Notes under the pieces: model-generated
Seen by the model: only the letters and a program-made list of their open reading frames with translations
Databases searched by the model: none
Told to the model about the DNA's origin: nothing
From: CAZCRE01 sp964501075
GTDB lineage: Archaea; Thermoproteota; Bathyarchaeia; Bathyarchaeales; Bathycorpusculaceae
DNA length: 14,731 nt
Reading direction: 5' to 3'
Assembly (NCBI GenBank): GCA_964501075.1
Contig: CAZCRE010000029.1
Coordinates: 1 to 14,731 of the forward strand
Made by a program: the position numbers and the translations under genes
Shown here: piece by piece, positions 1-7,150 of the stretch
Layout: the number at the start of each line of letters is the position of its first letter
How positions within the stretch are numbered: position 1 is the first letter of the stretch

Positions 1-2
1 CT

Positions 3-395
3 CTCCTGTCTGTGTTTGGGGTTAGGACTTTCATCGATTTTTACCAACCCCAATTTAGCTTCAACTTTATTGGTCCTTTATCTATCGGTGTTTTGGGCAT
101 TTCTCTAGTTTTGGGCGTAGGTGAAACAAAGAGGCACAGAGAGGCGAAAAAAGCTTCGCGGACACCGCCGATCCTGTGGAAGCTATCATTCTTTCTCTCG
201 AATTTCCTAATCGCGTTTGGGGCTGGGCTCGGAGGCTATCTCAACCCCGGTTCATATACCACATTCGCAAGCAATCTTCCCTACTTGGCGGCAGGAATCT
301 TGGTGGTATTTTTGACTGCCTTCATTGTGCTCAAAATCTATTCTTCAAAGTCAATTGCGAGAATGAGAAATGGCCATGACCCATATGCAGTCTAG
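3..395 (+). CDS. Unidentified membrane protein, 5' end outside the window
   Basis: The reading frame is open from the window edge to a TAG at 393-395. A GTG at 12 could be a start, but no ribosome binding site can be judged, so the gene is probably truncated by the window. About 127 residues are visible. Three hydrophobic stretches are predicted membrane helices, at about residues 18-38, 56-77 and 87-109 counted from the GTG. They are separated by a basic loop rich in K, R and E (about 40-53). The C-terminal tail is short and basic and ends in HDPYAV. There is no signal peptide or catalytic motif that I recognise. I cannot assign a family. The reading frame itself is likely real because hydrophobic segments alternate cleanly with charged loops. 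Confidence 0.55.
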   Translation, partial: LLSVFGVRTFIDFYQPQFSFNFIGPLSIGVLGISLVLGVGETKRHREAKKASRTPPILWKLSFFLSNFLIAFGAGLGGYLNPGSYTTFASNLPYLAAGILVVFLTAFIVLKIYSSKSIARMRNGHDPYAV

Positions 396-463
396 GGCAC
401 CAGTGCTTAGGGAGCGCGCGCACTCGTCTAAACTTGTCGATTCTATTTCTCATGAAAAAAGCT

Positions 464-490
464 CGCGTTCTTATGAATCTATAAGACGCG
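464..490. repeat. Imperfect inverted repeat around a TATA-like box
   Basis: The arm CGCGTTCTTAT (464-474) is matched by ATAAGACGCG (481-490), the reverse complement with one base missing. The loop is six bases. The right arm contains the TATA-like string CTATAAGA, which lies about 95 bases before the proposed response regulator start. It could be an operator covering a core promoter or a stem-loop in the leader. The repeat is visible in the sequence; its role is inferred. Confidence 0.4.
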
Positions 491-576
491 CCTAGTTCAT
501 ATTTCTACTTCACAAGAAACTTAAGTGGGCTATGTCAGAATCTTTAGTTGCAGCAGGGTGACCGAAAAAAGAACGG

Positions 577-1038
577 GTGACGATTCTGTTAGTTAGCGTA
601 CTCGTTGTTGACGATGACACAGGAGTGAGGGATATGCTCTCCTCGGTTCTGAACGATGAGGGATATGTAGTTGAGGCTGTGGAAAATGGCAAGAAGGCGA
701 TCAAAGCCTGCGAGAAACTGTTTTTTGACGTTGCCCTCATCGATGTCGAGTTGCCGGATATGAAAGGCACTGAACTGCTCGCTAGACTGAAAAAGATGCG
801 GCCCAAAATGGTCAGGATAATCATCACGGGGCATCCATCCCTTGATAGCGCTATGAAAGCAGTCAACGAAAGAGCCGACGGATATGTACTGAAGCCTTTA
901 GAGATAACAGAATTGTTGGAAAAGATAAGAAAGCTCTTGACCGAGAAGACGGAGGAGTATCTTCGCATATCCACAGAGGCCATGCATGCAAAGGAGAGCA
1001 CCCCCGTCGTCAAGTATCAAAGCCCAGACAAATGGTAA
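577..1038 (+). CDS. Single-domain response regulator (CheY-like receiver)
   Basis: This is a phosphorylation-controlled signalling protein of about 153 residues, made of one receiver domain and a short tail with no output domain. Numbered from the GTG at 577, the acidic pocket is D12-D14 (VVDDD), the phosphoacceptor is D56 (LIDVELPD), the switch threonine is T84 (IITGH), the switch aromatic is Y103, and the conserved lysine is K106 before P107. All the key receiver residues are present, so it should be competent for phosphotransfer. The tail, about residues 122-153, is charged and has no recognised domain. No histidine kinase gene lies nearby, so the partner is unknown. The start is uncertain: GTG 577 sits inside a GGGTGA string, and an upstream ATG at 532 is in frame but separated by a TGA at 559-561. 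The output presumably works through protein-protein contact. Confidence 0.85.
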   Translation: MTILLVSVLVVDDDTGVRDMLSSVLNDEGYVVEAVENGKKAIKACEKLFFDVALIDVELPDMKGTELLARLKKMRPKMVRIIITGHPSLDSAMKAVNERADGYVLKPLEITELLEKIRKLLTEKTEEYLRISTEAMHAKESTPVVKYQSPDKW

Positions 1039-1118
1039 TGCCCAGCCAGCAGACTAGCGCGCATGCGTGTTCCTAAATTCGATTTTTGGTTGTAATAGGT
1101 GAGCTGCGCATCTCTCTT

Positions 1119-1134
1119 GGGTTTTGGGTTTGGG
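1119..1134 (+). other. Telomere-like G-tract run
   Basis: Three GGG tracts separated by T4 and T3 occur in the intergenic region before rps3ae. A fourth G-run (GGGG, 1168-1171) lies 33 bases further on. The tracts sit inside an 8-base inverted repeat, TCTCTCTT at 1111-1118 against AAGAGAGA at 1156-1163. The string is visible; whether it folds as a quadruplex or matters for transcription is unknown. Confidence 0.25.
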
Positions 1135-1204
1135 ATAAAACTTCACTGAACAACAAAGAGAGAAAAAGGGGTTTTGCGGGAGACGTCGCCACCATATCCG
1201 TGAT

Positions 1205-1216
1205 AAACTTTTAATA
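1205..1216 (+). promoter_or_regulatory. TATA-like box for rps3ae
   Basis: The A/T string AAACTTTTAATA lies 42-53 bases before the preferred GTG start at 1258. An archaeal TATA box directs initiation about 25 bases downstream, here near 1235-1240. The predicted leader is then about 20 bases long and includes the GGAGGA ribosome binding site. This supports starting the protein at 1258 and not at the ATG at 1219, which would lie upstream of the transcript. Confidence 0.5.
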
Positions 1217-1246
1217 CTATGCCGCAATTCTCTCAAGCTGCGCTTC

Positions 1247-1252
1247 GGAGGA
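1247..1252 (+). promoter_or_regulatory. Ribosome binding site deciding the rps3ae start
   Basis: GGAGGA lies 5 bases before the GTG at 1258. It falls inside the longer frame that opens at ATG 1219, which argues that the 13 extra residues are not translated. Confidence 0.65.
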
Positions 1253-1257
1253 TAAAC

Positions 1258-1884
1258 GTGTCGTCAAAAACGAAAAAGGTAAGGGACAAATGGCGAAGCA
1301 AAACATGGTACATGGTTACTGCACCGCCATACTTTGGAAACACCGAGCTAGGAGCTATACCAGCTGCCGAGCCTGAGAAACTCATCGGTAGAACGGTGGA
1401 AGCTACACTCTATGATGTGACAGGTGATTTTTCACATCAATACCTGAAAATATACTTCCAAGTGAACGAAATAGATGGCAAAACTGCTCGCACGATCTTC
1501 AAGGGTCATGAATACTCCCGAGACTACCTGCGCAGTCTCGTTAGAAGAAGGACAACGAAGGTAGATGGCGTATTCGCCATAACGACGAAAGATGCGTACG
1601 GTCTACGAGTGACTGTTTCAGGGTTCACGCTTTCAAGGGTTAAGACCTCACAAGAGAAAGATATGCGTGCTATAATGAGCAGAATCATCAGACAAAAGGC
1701 TAAGGCACTCACATTTGACCAGTTCGCGCAGGAGATGGTTCTTGGAAAAATAGCCTCAGACATATATAACGAAGCAAAAAAGATTGCACCACTTCGGCAT
1801 GTCGGTGTCAGTGGATCAAAACTTGTAAAGCAACCGATTCAACTAGAACAGCCGACAGTTGAACAAGCAGTCCCAGAAGCTTGA
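1258..1884 (+). CDS. rps3ae: Small ribosomal subunit protein S3Ae (eS1)
   Basis: The product is an archaeal and eukaryotic small-subunit ribosomal protein of 208 residues, in line with the usual archaeal length of about 200. The N-terminus, SSKTKKVRDKWRSKTWY, followed by APPYFG, is typical. So is the central stretch containing HQYLKIYFQV and FKGHEYSRDYLRSLVRRR, with later SRI.RQKAK and a lysine-rich, then glutamine/glutamate-rich, tail. The frame extends upstream to an ATG at 1219, but the ribosome binding site GGAGGA and a TATA-like box favour the GTG at 1258. It appears to be a single-gene unit. Its last 46 bases overlap, tail to tail, the gene for the oxidoreductase gamma subunit on the opposite strand. 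Identification is confident. Confidence 0.93.
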   Translation: MSSKTKKVRDKWRSKTWYMVTAPPYFGNTELGAIPAAEPEKLIGRTVEATLYDVTGDFSHQYLKIYFQVNEIDGKTARTIFKGHEYSRDYLRSLVRRRTTKVDGVFAITTKDAYGLRVTVSGFTLSRVKTSQEKDMRAIMSRIIRQKAKALTFDQFAQEMVLGKIASDIYNEAKKIAPLRHVGVSGSKLVKQPIQLEQPTVEQAVPEA

Positions 1885-2426
1885 GCTCCTACAAGAGTCT
1901 TCCCGTACTCGTATCCTTTCTGAAAGGCAGCCAAATTCAGTTCTTCAGTGCCCCTAGGAATATTGTCTTTCACCGCTTCCCTAACCGCATTCTCATCAAG
2001 CACTCCTGTGATGGCAACAAACGCACCCAACATAACGATGTTAGCCACTATTTTACGCCCAAGTCCCTCAGCGATCTTCGTTGCTGGAACGTGAAAGACC
2101 TTGACGTTCTTCGAATCTTTCTCCCGTGGAATCATGTCCGGGTCAAGGATCACGGTTCCACCAGCCTTAATGTCGTCTACATAGTCAATATAGGCATGCT
2201 GAGACATCAAAACCAAGATGTCAGGCTCAACCACTTTTGGAAAATCTATCTCCTCCTCCGAAATCACAACTTCAGACTTGCATGCTCCTCCCCTAGATTC
2301 AGGTCCATAAGACTGCGTTTGAACAGCGTTCTTTCCTGCATGGATAGATGCAGCAGCAGCCGTGATGATCCCAGATTTTATTATGCCTTGGCCACCGAAA
2401 CCAGCAAATCTAATCTCAATTCTCAT
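1839..2426 (-). CDS. korC: 2-oxoacid:ferredoxin oxidoreductase gamma subunit (KorC-like)
   Basis: This is the smallest core subunit of a four-subunit, thiamine diphosphate-dependent 2-oxoacid:ferredoxin oxidoreductase. That enzyme oxidatively decarboxylates a 2-oxoacid to an acyl-CoA and reduces ferredoxin in the cytoplasm. The protein has 195 residues. The N-terminus, RFAGFGGQGI, and the later SYGPESRGGACKSEVVIS are hallmark motifs of the POR/KOR gamma domain, also called the catalytic gamma/alpha region. The preferred start is the ATG at 2426, which lies 7 bases after AGGTGG; a TTG at 2432 sits too close to that site. It is the last gene of the operon, and the preceding stop (2429-2431) lies just before it. 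The C-terminus, TACSTVGCSS, carries two cysteines that are not part of the core fold. Its 3' end is antisense to rps3ae. Confidence 0.9.
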   Translation of the reverse strand: MRIEIRFAGFGGQGIIKSGIITAAAASIHAGKNAVQTQSYGPESRGGACKSEVVISEEEIDFPKVVEPDILVLMSQHAYIDYVDDIKAGGTVILDPDMIPREKDSKNVKVFHVPATKIAEGLGRKIVANIVMLGAFVAITGVLDENAVREAVKDNIPRGTEELNLAAFQKGYEYGKTLVGAQASGTACSTVGCSS

Positions 2427-2428
2427 TG

Positions 2429-3277
2429 TCAACCCACCTGCTCCATAGCGCGTTCGTTGATCTTGGAAATTTTCTCATGCAAAAGTTTCTCATAGCTTAG
2501 TTTATCAATGTCTACGAATTCACCCACGACAATTCTGTCTGGCGTGATCTCTGCCTTAGCCGGGTCTGAGAAACTATCTACCTCTGAAGCCCTCTTGAAC
2601 CACTCCATCATCTCCAGTCCAGACTGCATCTTGTTATGACGCCCAAAAATCTCAGGACATGGAGAGATCACTTCAATGAAGCAGAAACCTTCTTTCTGCA
2701 GGGCTTTCTTGATGGATTGAGTAAGTCTGCGCACGTGTAGTGTAGTCCACCGCGCAACGTACACTGCGCCAGATGCCGCGGCCAAATGCACCAGATTAAA
2801 GGGGTGCTCAATGTTTCCATAGGGGCTTGTCGCTGTGAGAGCCTCAAGCGGCGTTGTTGGACCTTGCTGTCCGCCAGTCATCCCATAGTTGAAGTTGTTT
2901 GCACAGATCACCTTTATTCCCATGTTGCGACGTGCAGCGTGAATGAAATGGTTTCCGCCGATCGCGAAAAGATCACCATCCCCGCTCACTACGACTACTT
3001 CCAATTCAGGGTTAGCCAGTTTTACCCCTGAGGCGAAGGCCAAGGCTCGCCCATGCGTGGTATGAAACGAATCGGTGTTCGTATACCCTGCTATTCGCCC
3101 AATGCAACCAATGCCCGAGACAACGACAAGCTTGTCCAAATCAGTCTGTAACTCGTCTAAGGCATGCACAAAAGAATTCAGCACTATGCCATTGCCGCAA
3201 CCTGGACACCAAATATGCGGAATCATAGCTGAACGCAAATACTTCAGAAAAGGATGCTCCAACATCGGTTCAACCAT
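2429..3277 (-). CDS. korB: 2-oxoacid:ferredoxin oxidoreductase beta subunit (KorB-like, TPP and Fe-S)
   Basis: This subunit binds thiamine diphosphate and one [4Fe-4S] cluster. It has about 282 residues, the usual size. From the ATG at 3277, WCPGCG at about 23-28 gives two cluster cysteines, GIGCIG near 57-62 a third, and SPCPE near 205 the fourth. The TPP/Mg site is GDGD near 100, followed about 27 residues later by ANNFNYGMTGGQ. The GMTGGQ motif and the D-A-B-C gene order fit 2-oxoglutarate (KOR-type) enzymes better than pyruvate enzymes, but the exact 2-oxoacid cannot be proved from sequence. The ribosome binding site GGAGGAG lies 6 bases before ATG 3277. The start overlaps the upstream stop by one base (TGATG), which suggests translational coupling to the alpha gene. 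Confidence 0.93.
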   Translation of the reverse strand: MVEPMLEHPFLKYLRSAMIPHIWCPGCGNGIVLNSFVHALDELQTDLDKLVVVSGIGCIGRIAGYTNTDSFHTTHGRALAFASGVKLANPELEVVVVSGDGDLFAIGGNHFIHAARRNMGIKVICANNFNYGMTGGQQGPTTPLEALTATSPYGNIEHPFNLVHLAAASGAVYVARWTTLHVRRLTQSIKKALQKEGFCFIEVISPCPEIFGRHNKMQSGLEMMEWFKRASEVDSFSDPAKAEITPDRIVVGEFVDIDKLSYEKLLHEKISKINERAMEQVG

Positions 3278-4434
3278 CAACGACTCCTCCTAATAGCTTC
3301 AAATATCTCCATAGGAGTATGAGGGTCTTCACCTAGCTTTGATAGAAAGGACACAGGCGTACACTTCGCTGCTCTCTCAACTTCACGCACCAGTTGCCCA
3401 CAATTCATCTCTGGCACAACAATCATCTTGGCGTCCTCAGCAGCTTCTGCGACTTGTTCCTCTGGAAAAGGCCACAAAGTAATCAACCGCAAGAGTCCAG
3501 CTCTTAATCCAGCAGATCTTGCTTTTCGAACCGCGCTCAACGCTGCTCGCGCCACGATGCCATATGCAACGACTACGATGTCAGCATCATCAAGCATGAC
3601 TTTTTCAATTCTAACGATTTTATCCACATTCTTATTTATCTTCTCACACAGTCGTCTAACAAGCTTAGTCTGGATTTCCGAGCTCGACGTTTTCGGATAT
3701 CCATACTCGTCGTGGGTCAGTCCGGTAGCATGGAAATGGTATCCTTCCCCAAAACAAGCCATAGGCGGAACTAGATCATCATCAGGCATGAATGGGGCAT
3801 ACTTTTCTCTCTGCACATTGGGCTTTTTGCGGTTCACCGTTCTTATTTTCTCAGCAGATGGAATAACCACTTTTTCCCACATGTGCGCAACGATCTCGTC
3901 TCCCATCAGCAAAGTTGGCACGCGGTAAGTCTCAGACAAATTAAAGGCTTCAACCGTCAGGTCAAACATCTCCTGAACTGAGCTGGGCGACATGGCAATT
4001 ATTCCATAGTCACCGTGGCTACCCCATTTTGCCTGCATCACGTCTTGCTGGCCAGGCAAAGTAGGTTGTCCAGTGCTTGGTCCACCTCGCATAATGTCCA
4101 CAACGACGCAGGGAGTCTCAGTCATAACGGCCAAGCCGATGTTCTCCTGCATCAGACTGAAACCTGGACCAGAGGTGGCAGTCATAGCTTTTAAGCCGGT
4201 GTAGGACGCTCCAATCACAGCGGCCATAGAAGCAATCTCATCTTCCATCTGAATGTAGATGCCTCCGATCTCGGGCATTCTTTGAGACAGGTGCTCAGCA
4301 ATTTCGGTTGCGGGGGTAATGGGATAACCTGCGAAGAATCTGCAACCAGCAGCAATAGCGCCTTCAGCGCATGCAACGTCGCCGTTCATGAAGTGGGAAC
4401 CCGTGAGCAATGCTCTTTTTCCCGTCATGTTCAA
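3277..4434 (-). CDS. korA: 2-oxoacid:ferredoxin oxidoreductase alpha subunit (KorA-like)
   Basis: This is the large catalytic subunit, 385 residues, which pairs with the beta subunit to form the thiamine diphosphate active site. The N-terminal half contains AAGCRFFAGYPITPATE, the family's conserved YPITP substrate/TPP loop, at about 30-46. It is followed by EDEIASMAAVIGASY, TATSGPGFSLMQE and RGGPSTGQPT. The C-terminal third carries the transketolase C-terminal-like domain, with VVVAYGIVARAA and LITLWPFPEEQV. A TTG at 4434 follows GAGGAG by 5 bases and overlaps the ferredoxin stop (TTGA). An ATG at 4428 is a possible alternative that would remove two residues. The gene is translationally coupled to its neighbours on both sides. 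Identification as the KOR/OAR alpha subunit is firm; 2-oxoglutarate as the substrate is likely. Confidence 0.93.
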   Translation of the reverse strand: MNMTGKRALLTGSHFMNGDVACAEGAIAAGCRFFAGYPITPATEIAEHLSQRMPEIGGIYIQMEDEIASMAAVIGASYTGLKAMTATSGPGFSLMQENIGLAVMTETPCVVVDIMRGGPSTGQPTLPGQQDVMQAKWGSHGDYGIIAMSPSSVQEMFDLTVEAFNLSETYRVPTLLMGDEIVAHMWEKVVIPSAEKIRTVNRKKPNVQREKYAPFMPDDDLVPPMACFGEGYHFHATGLTHDEYGYPKTSSSEIQTKLVRRLCEKINKNVDKIVRIEKVMLDDADIVVVAYGIVARAALSAVRKARSAGLRAGLLRLITLWPFPEEQVAEAAEDAKMIVVPEMNCGQLVREVERAAKCTPVSFLSKLGEDPHTPMEIFEAIRRSR

Positions 4435-4715
4435 CAGCTCTCCTCACATTTCTTCTCCGTTACAAAGATCGCGAAGTCCGGACACACAGCTGTGCAGAAG
4501 CTGCAAAGAAGACACTTGCTCTCATCCACGATCTTTGGAGGGTGCACTCCTCGTGCGTTTATCTCTTCGGATTCTTCAAAGACCTTCTTCGGGCAAAACT
4601 CTATGCAGTAACCGCATCCTTTGCACTGATCTTTGATTAGGTGTATGGTTGCTTTGGATGGCTTTAGACTCTTGCTGTCAAGTGGTCCGTGCTTGATTCT
4701 TTCTGGCATATTCAA
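4431..4715 (-). CDS. korD: 2-oxoacid:ferredoxin oxidoreductase delta subunit, 2[4Fe-4S] ferredoxin (KorD-like)
   Basis: This is a small electron-transfer subunit of 92-94 residues that passes electrons from the TPP/beta-subunit cluster to soluble ferredoxin. Two complete C-x2-C-x2-C-x3-C-P motifs are visible, CKGCGYCIEFCP near residues 31-42 and CLLCSFCTAVCP near 68-79, so two [4Fe-4S] clusters are expected. The tail ends KKCEESC, which adds a further C-x3-C outside the two motifs. The start could be the TTG at 4715, giving a TTGA overlap with the upstream gene, or the ATG at 4709, which lies about 6 bases after GGGGATGA and may be better placed. Position directly before the alpha gene is the KOR gene order. 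Confidence 0.92.
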   Translation of the reverse strand: MNMPERIKHGPLDSKSLKPSKATIHLIKDQCKGCGYCIEFCPKKVFEESEEINARGVHPPKIVDESKCLLCSFCTAVCPDFAIFVTEKKCEESC

Positions 4716-7150
4716 TCATCCCCTAAAGCCTTTTCAAAAACCTTTCTAGCCTTCTCTATCTCTTCCGGTGTGACATTCTCAACTATTGGCTTCATTTCCC
4801 GCACTTTTGAAGCGAATTTTTCTCCTTCTGCGGCTGATGCCCAAAGCAGATGCAACCTATTCTTGTCCAACCCATTTTGCTCCATTTTCTTCCACAAACG
4901 TTCCACACGCTTTTCGGTCTGATAGTTAGCATTGATGTAATGACAGTCTCCCAAGTGGCATCCAGTTACCATTACAGCAGCTGCACCTCTTGCAAAAGCT
5001 CTTTCAACAAACTTTTGAGACACGCGTCCAGAACACATGGTTCTTATGATACGCGCGTTTGGCGGGTACTGCATTCTGCTTACTCCCGCGAAGTCTGCAC
5101 CTGCATAGGAGCACCAGTTGCAGCAGAACGCAACAATTTTCTTGTTCGCATCATGCTCGGTGACGGCGTCGATCTGTGCGATGATCTGTCCATCAGTGAA
5201 GTGGCTTTGGGTCAAAGCGCCAAAGGGACACTCGGCAGCACATGTGCCACATCCACCGCACGCTGCCTCTGCAACCGTAACCTTCTTCAAGTCTTTGTTC
5301 AACGTCAAGGCATTGTAGGGACAAACTTTCACGCAGAGCCCGCAAGCCGTGCACTTCTCTTGATAATGAATAGGTGTAATGGCCTCAACTGTCACTTTTC
5401 CCTTAGCCATCAATATCCCTGCACGGGCTGCAGCCGCGCTGGCTTGAGTTACGCTGTCCTTGATATCTTTAGGTGACTCGGCGCAGCCGGCGAAGAAAAC
5501 TCCTCCTGTAGCAGCATCCACGGGTCTCAGCTTCGGATGTGCCTCCAAGAAAAATCCATCCTGATTCCTTGAAAGCGTCAGCAACCGCTGAATCGTCTCG
5601 CTGTCTTTTCTGGCTTCTAATCCAACTGAAAGGATCGCCATATCGACGTTAACCTTGTATAGCTCGTTTTGCAGAGTGTTTTCGCCCATAAGCCACAGGT
5701 TATGCGTCCTTCTGTCTTCTTTGATTTCAGAAGGAAGCCCACGAATGAACTTGACGCCTGCCTTTCTAGCCCGTGTGTACAAGTCTTCAAACCCTTTTCC
5801 ATACGCTCGTATGTCGACGTAGAAGACAAAAATCTCCGTGTCGGGCCAATGTTCTTTGATCAGCAGACTGTCCTTGATTGTGTTCATGCAGCAGACATTG
5901 CTGCAATAGAGTCGCCCCACCTTGTCGGAACGGGAGCCAACGCATTGAATAAATGCCACGGCCTTCGGTATCTGCATGTCGCTTGGTCGGATCAAGTGCC
6001 CACCTGAAGGCCCTCCCGCATTGATCAATCTTTCAAACTCAAGTGAGGTAATGACGTTTGCAAGTTTACCATATCCATAGTTCGGCAAGATCGATGGGTC
6101 AAAAACGTCCGCTCCAGTCGCCACTATTATAGTGCCAACACCAAGTTCTACAGTTTCAGGTTTCATTTCGTATTCTATGGCTTTTCTTTCACAGGCTTTC
6201 ATACACTTGTCGCAGACGACTACGCCTTCCTTGTTGAGACAAAGGTTCATGTCAATTAAGTAGGTTGCTGGAACTGCCTGTGCGAATGGCGTGTAAATGG
6301 CATGTCTGGTGGCCAAGCCGACGTCAAACTCGTTTGGCGCCACAATGGGGCAAACCCTGGCACATTCACCGCATGCCGAACAGTCCTTCGTAACGTATCG
6401 AGGTCTCCTCGAGACTTTTGCCGTGAAGTTGCCGATGTACCCCTTCACTTCGGTAACCTCACTATTGGCCAGCAGTTCAATGTTCGAGTGGTGCCCGACG
6501 TCAGACATCTTGGGTGCAAGAATGCAGATTGAACAGTCCATGGTGGGGAAGGTTTTGTCTATCCGTGCCATCATTCCGCCAATGCTTGGCTCTTTTTCCA
6601 CCAAGTAGACTTTGTAGCCGGTATCGGCAAGATCAAGAGCTGATTGGATACCAGCTACTCCGCCCCCGATAACCAAGGCTTTGCGGATGATCGGAACCTC
6701 AATCTCTTCAGCCGGTTGAAGCAGTTCCGCCTTAGCCACAGCCATTTTTACAAGATCTTTGGCCTTCTCCGTAGCAGACTCGTGATCGTACAGGTGAACC
6801 CAGCTGCAGTGCTCACGGATGTTAGCCATCTCAAAGAGATACTTGTTTAACCCAGCGTCCTCGCATGTCTTCCTGAACGTGGGTTCATGCAGACGCGGTG
6901 AGCATGATGCAACGACCACACGGTTGAGCTTATGTTCCTTGATGTCTTTCTTGATTTCTTCCTGTCCTTGGTCTGAACAGGTGTATCGGTTGTCCTGCGC
7001 CAACACAACGTGCGGAAGTGTGGCAGCATACTTTGCGACTTCTTCACAGTTCACAGAACCAGCGATGTTTAAACCGCAGTGGCACACGTAAACCCCAACG
7101 CGGGGTTCTTCGGCCTTATCCTCAGACTTGGGCTCTTTTTTCTCGGCCAT
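4712..7150 (-). CDS. hdrA: HdrA-MvhD fusion: flavin-containing heterodisulfide reductase subunit A with hydrogenase delta domain
   Basis: The product is a large cytoplasmic iron-sulfur flavoprotein of 812 residues from the ATG at 7150. That ATG lies 5 bases after AGGTGA; a GTG at 7159 would lie inside the ribosome binding site. Domains in order: an N-terminal HdrA domain with cysteines in VYVCHCG, ASCSPR and EHCSWV; an FAD fold with GGGVAG near 162-167, followed by the HdrA signature TFPTMDCSICILAPKM; a ferredoxin insert (CSACGECARVCP near 257); QCVGSRS with YCSNVCCM; a 2[4Fe-4S] ferredoxin domain near 600-641; and, from about 666, an MvhD-like [2Fe-2S] domain with FCCNWCSYAGAD, a further Cys near 706 and GCHLGDC near 731-736. 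In methanogens HdrA is the flavin-based bifurcation site and MvhD delivers hydrogenase electrons to it. No hydrogenase or HdrB gene is beside it here. Confidence 0.9.
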   Translation of the reverse strand: MAEKKEPKSEDKAEEPRVGVYVCHCGLNIAGSVNCEEVAKYAATLPHVVLAQDNRYTCSDQGQEEIKKDIKEHKLNRVVVASCSPRLHEPTFRKTCEDAGLNKYLFEMANIREHCSWVHLYDHESATEKAKDLVKMAVAKAELLQPAEEIEVPIIRKALVIGGGVAGIQSALDLADTGYKVYLVEKEPSIGGMMARIDKTFPTMDCSICILAPKMSDVGHHSNIELLANSEVTEVKGYIGNFTAKVSRRPRYVTKDCSACGECARVCPIVAPNEFDVGLATRHAIYTPFAQAVPATYLIDMNLCLNKEGVVVCDKCMKACERKAIEYEMKPETVELGVGTIIVATGADVFDPSILPNYGYGKLANVITSLEFERLINAGGPSGGHLIRPSDMQIPKAVAFIQCVGSRSDKVGRLYCSNVCCMNTIKDSLLIKEHWPDTEIFVFYVDIRAYGKGFEDLYTRARKAGVKFIRGLPSEIKEDRRTHNLWLMGENTLQNELYKVNVDMAILSVGLEARKDSETIQRLLTLSRNQDGFFLEAHPKLRPVDAATGGVFFAGCAESPKDIKDSVTQASAAAARAGILMAKGKVTVEAITPIHYQEKCTACGLCVKVCPYNALTLNKDLKKVTVAEAACGGCGTCAAECPFGALTQSHFTDGQIIAQIDAVTEHDANKKIVAFCCNWCSYAGADFAGVSRMQYPPNARIIRTMCSGRVSQKFVERAFARGAAAVMVTGCHLGDCHYINANYQTEKRVERLWKKMEQNGLDKNRLHLLWASAAEGEKFASKVREMKPIVENVTPEEIEKARKVFEKALGDD

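Noticed and set aside
396..576. Possible tRNA or small RNA in the first intergenic region
   Set aside because: No cloverleaf, T-loop or anticodon arm can be drawn. Only short GC-rich repeats and the palindrome already listed are visible.
510..1013. 167-residue open frame antisense to the response regulator
   Set aside because: It mirrors a gene with complete receiver motifs. Its translation is serine-rich with no domain, as expected for a shadow frame.
1881..2495. 204-residue + strand open frame following rps3ae
   Set aside because: It is antisense to korC, whose gamma-subunit motifs are clear, and it has no ribosome binding site or recognisable motif.
3428..3928. 166-residue open frame antisense to korA
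   Set aside because: korA is fully supported by conserved motifs; the antisense product is low-complexity S/T-rich with no recognisable family.
1839..4715. Reading the four-subunit enzyme as pyruvate:ferredoxin oxidoreductase
   Set aside because: Pyruvate enzymes usually have the order G-D-A-B. Here the order is D-A-B-C, and the alpha and beta motifs fit KOR-type enzymes better. Other 2-oxoacids are not excluded.
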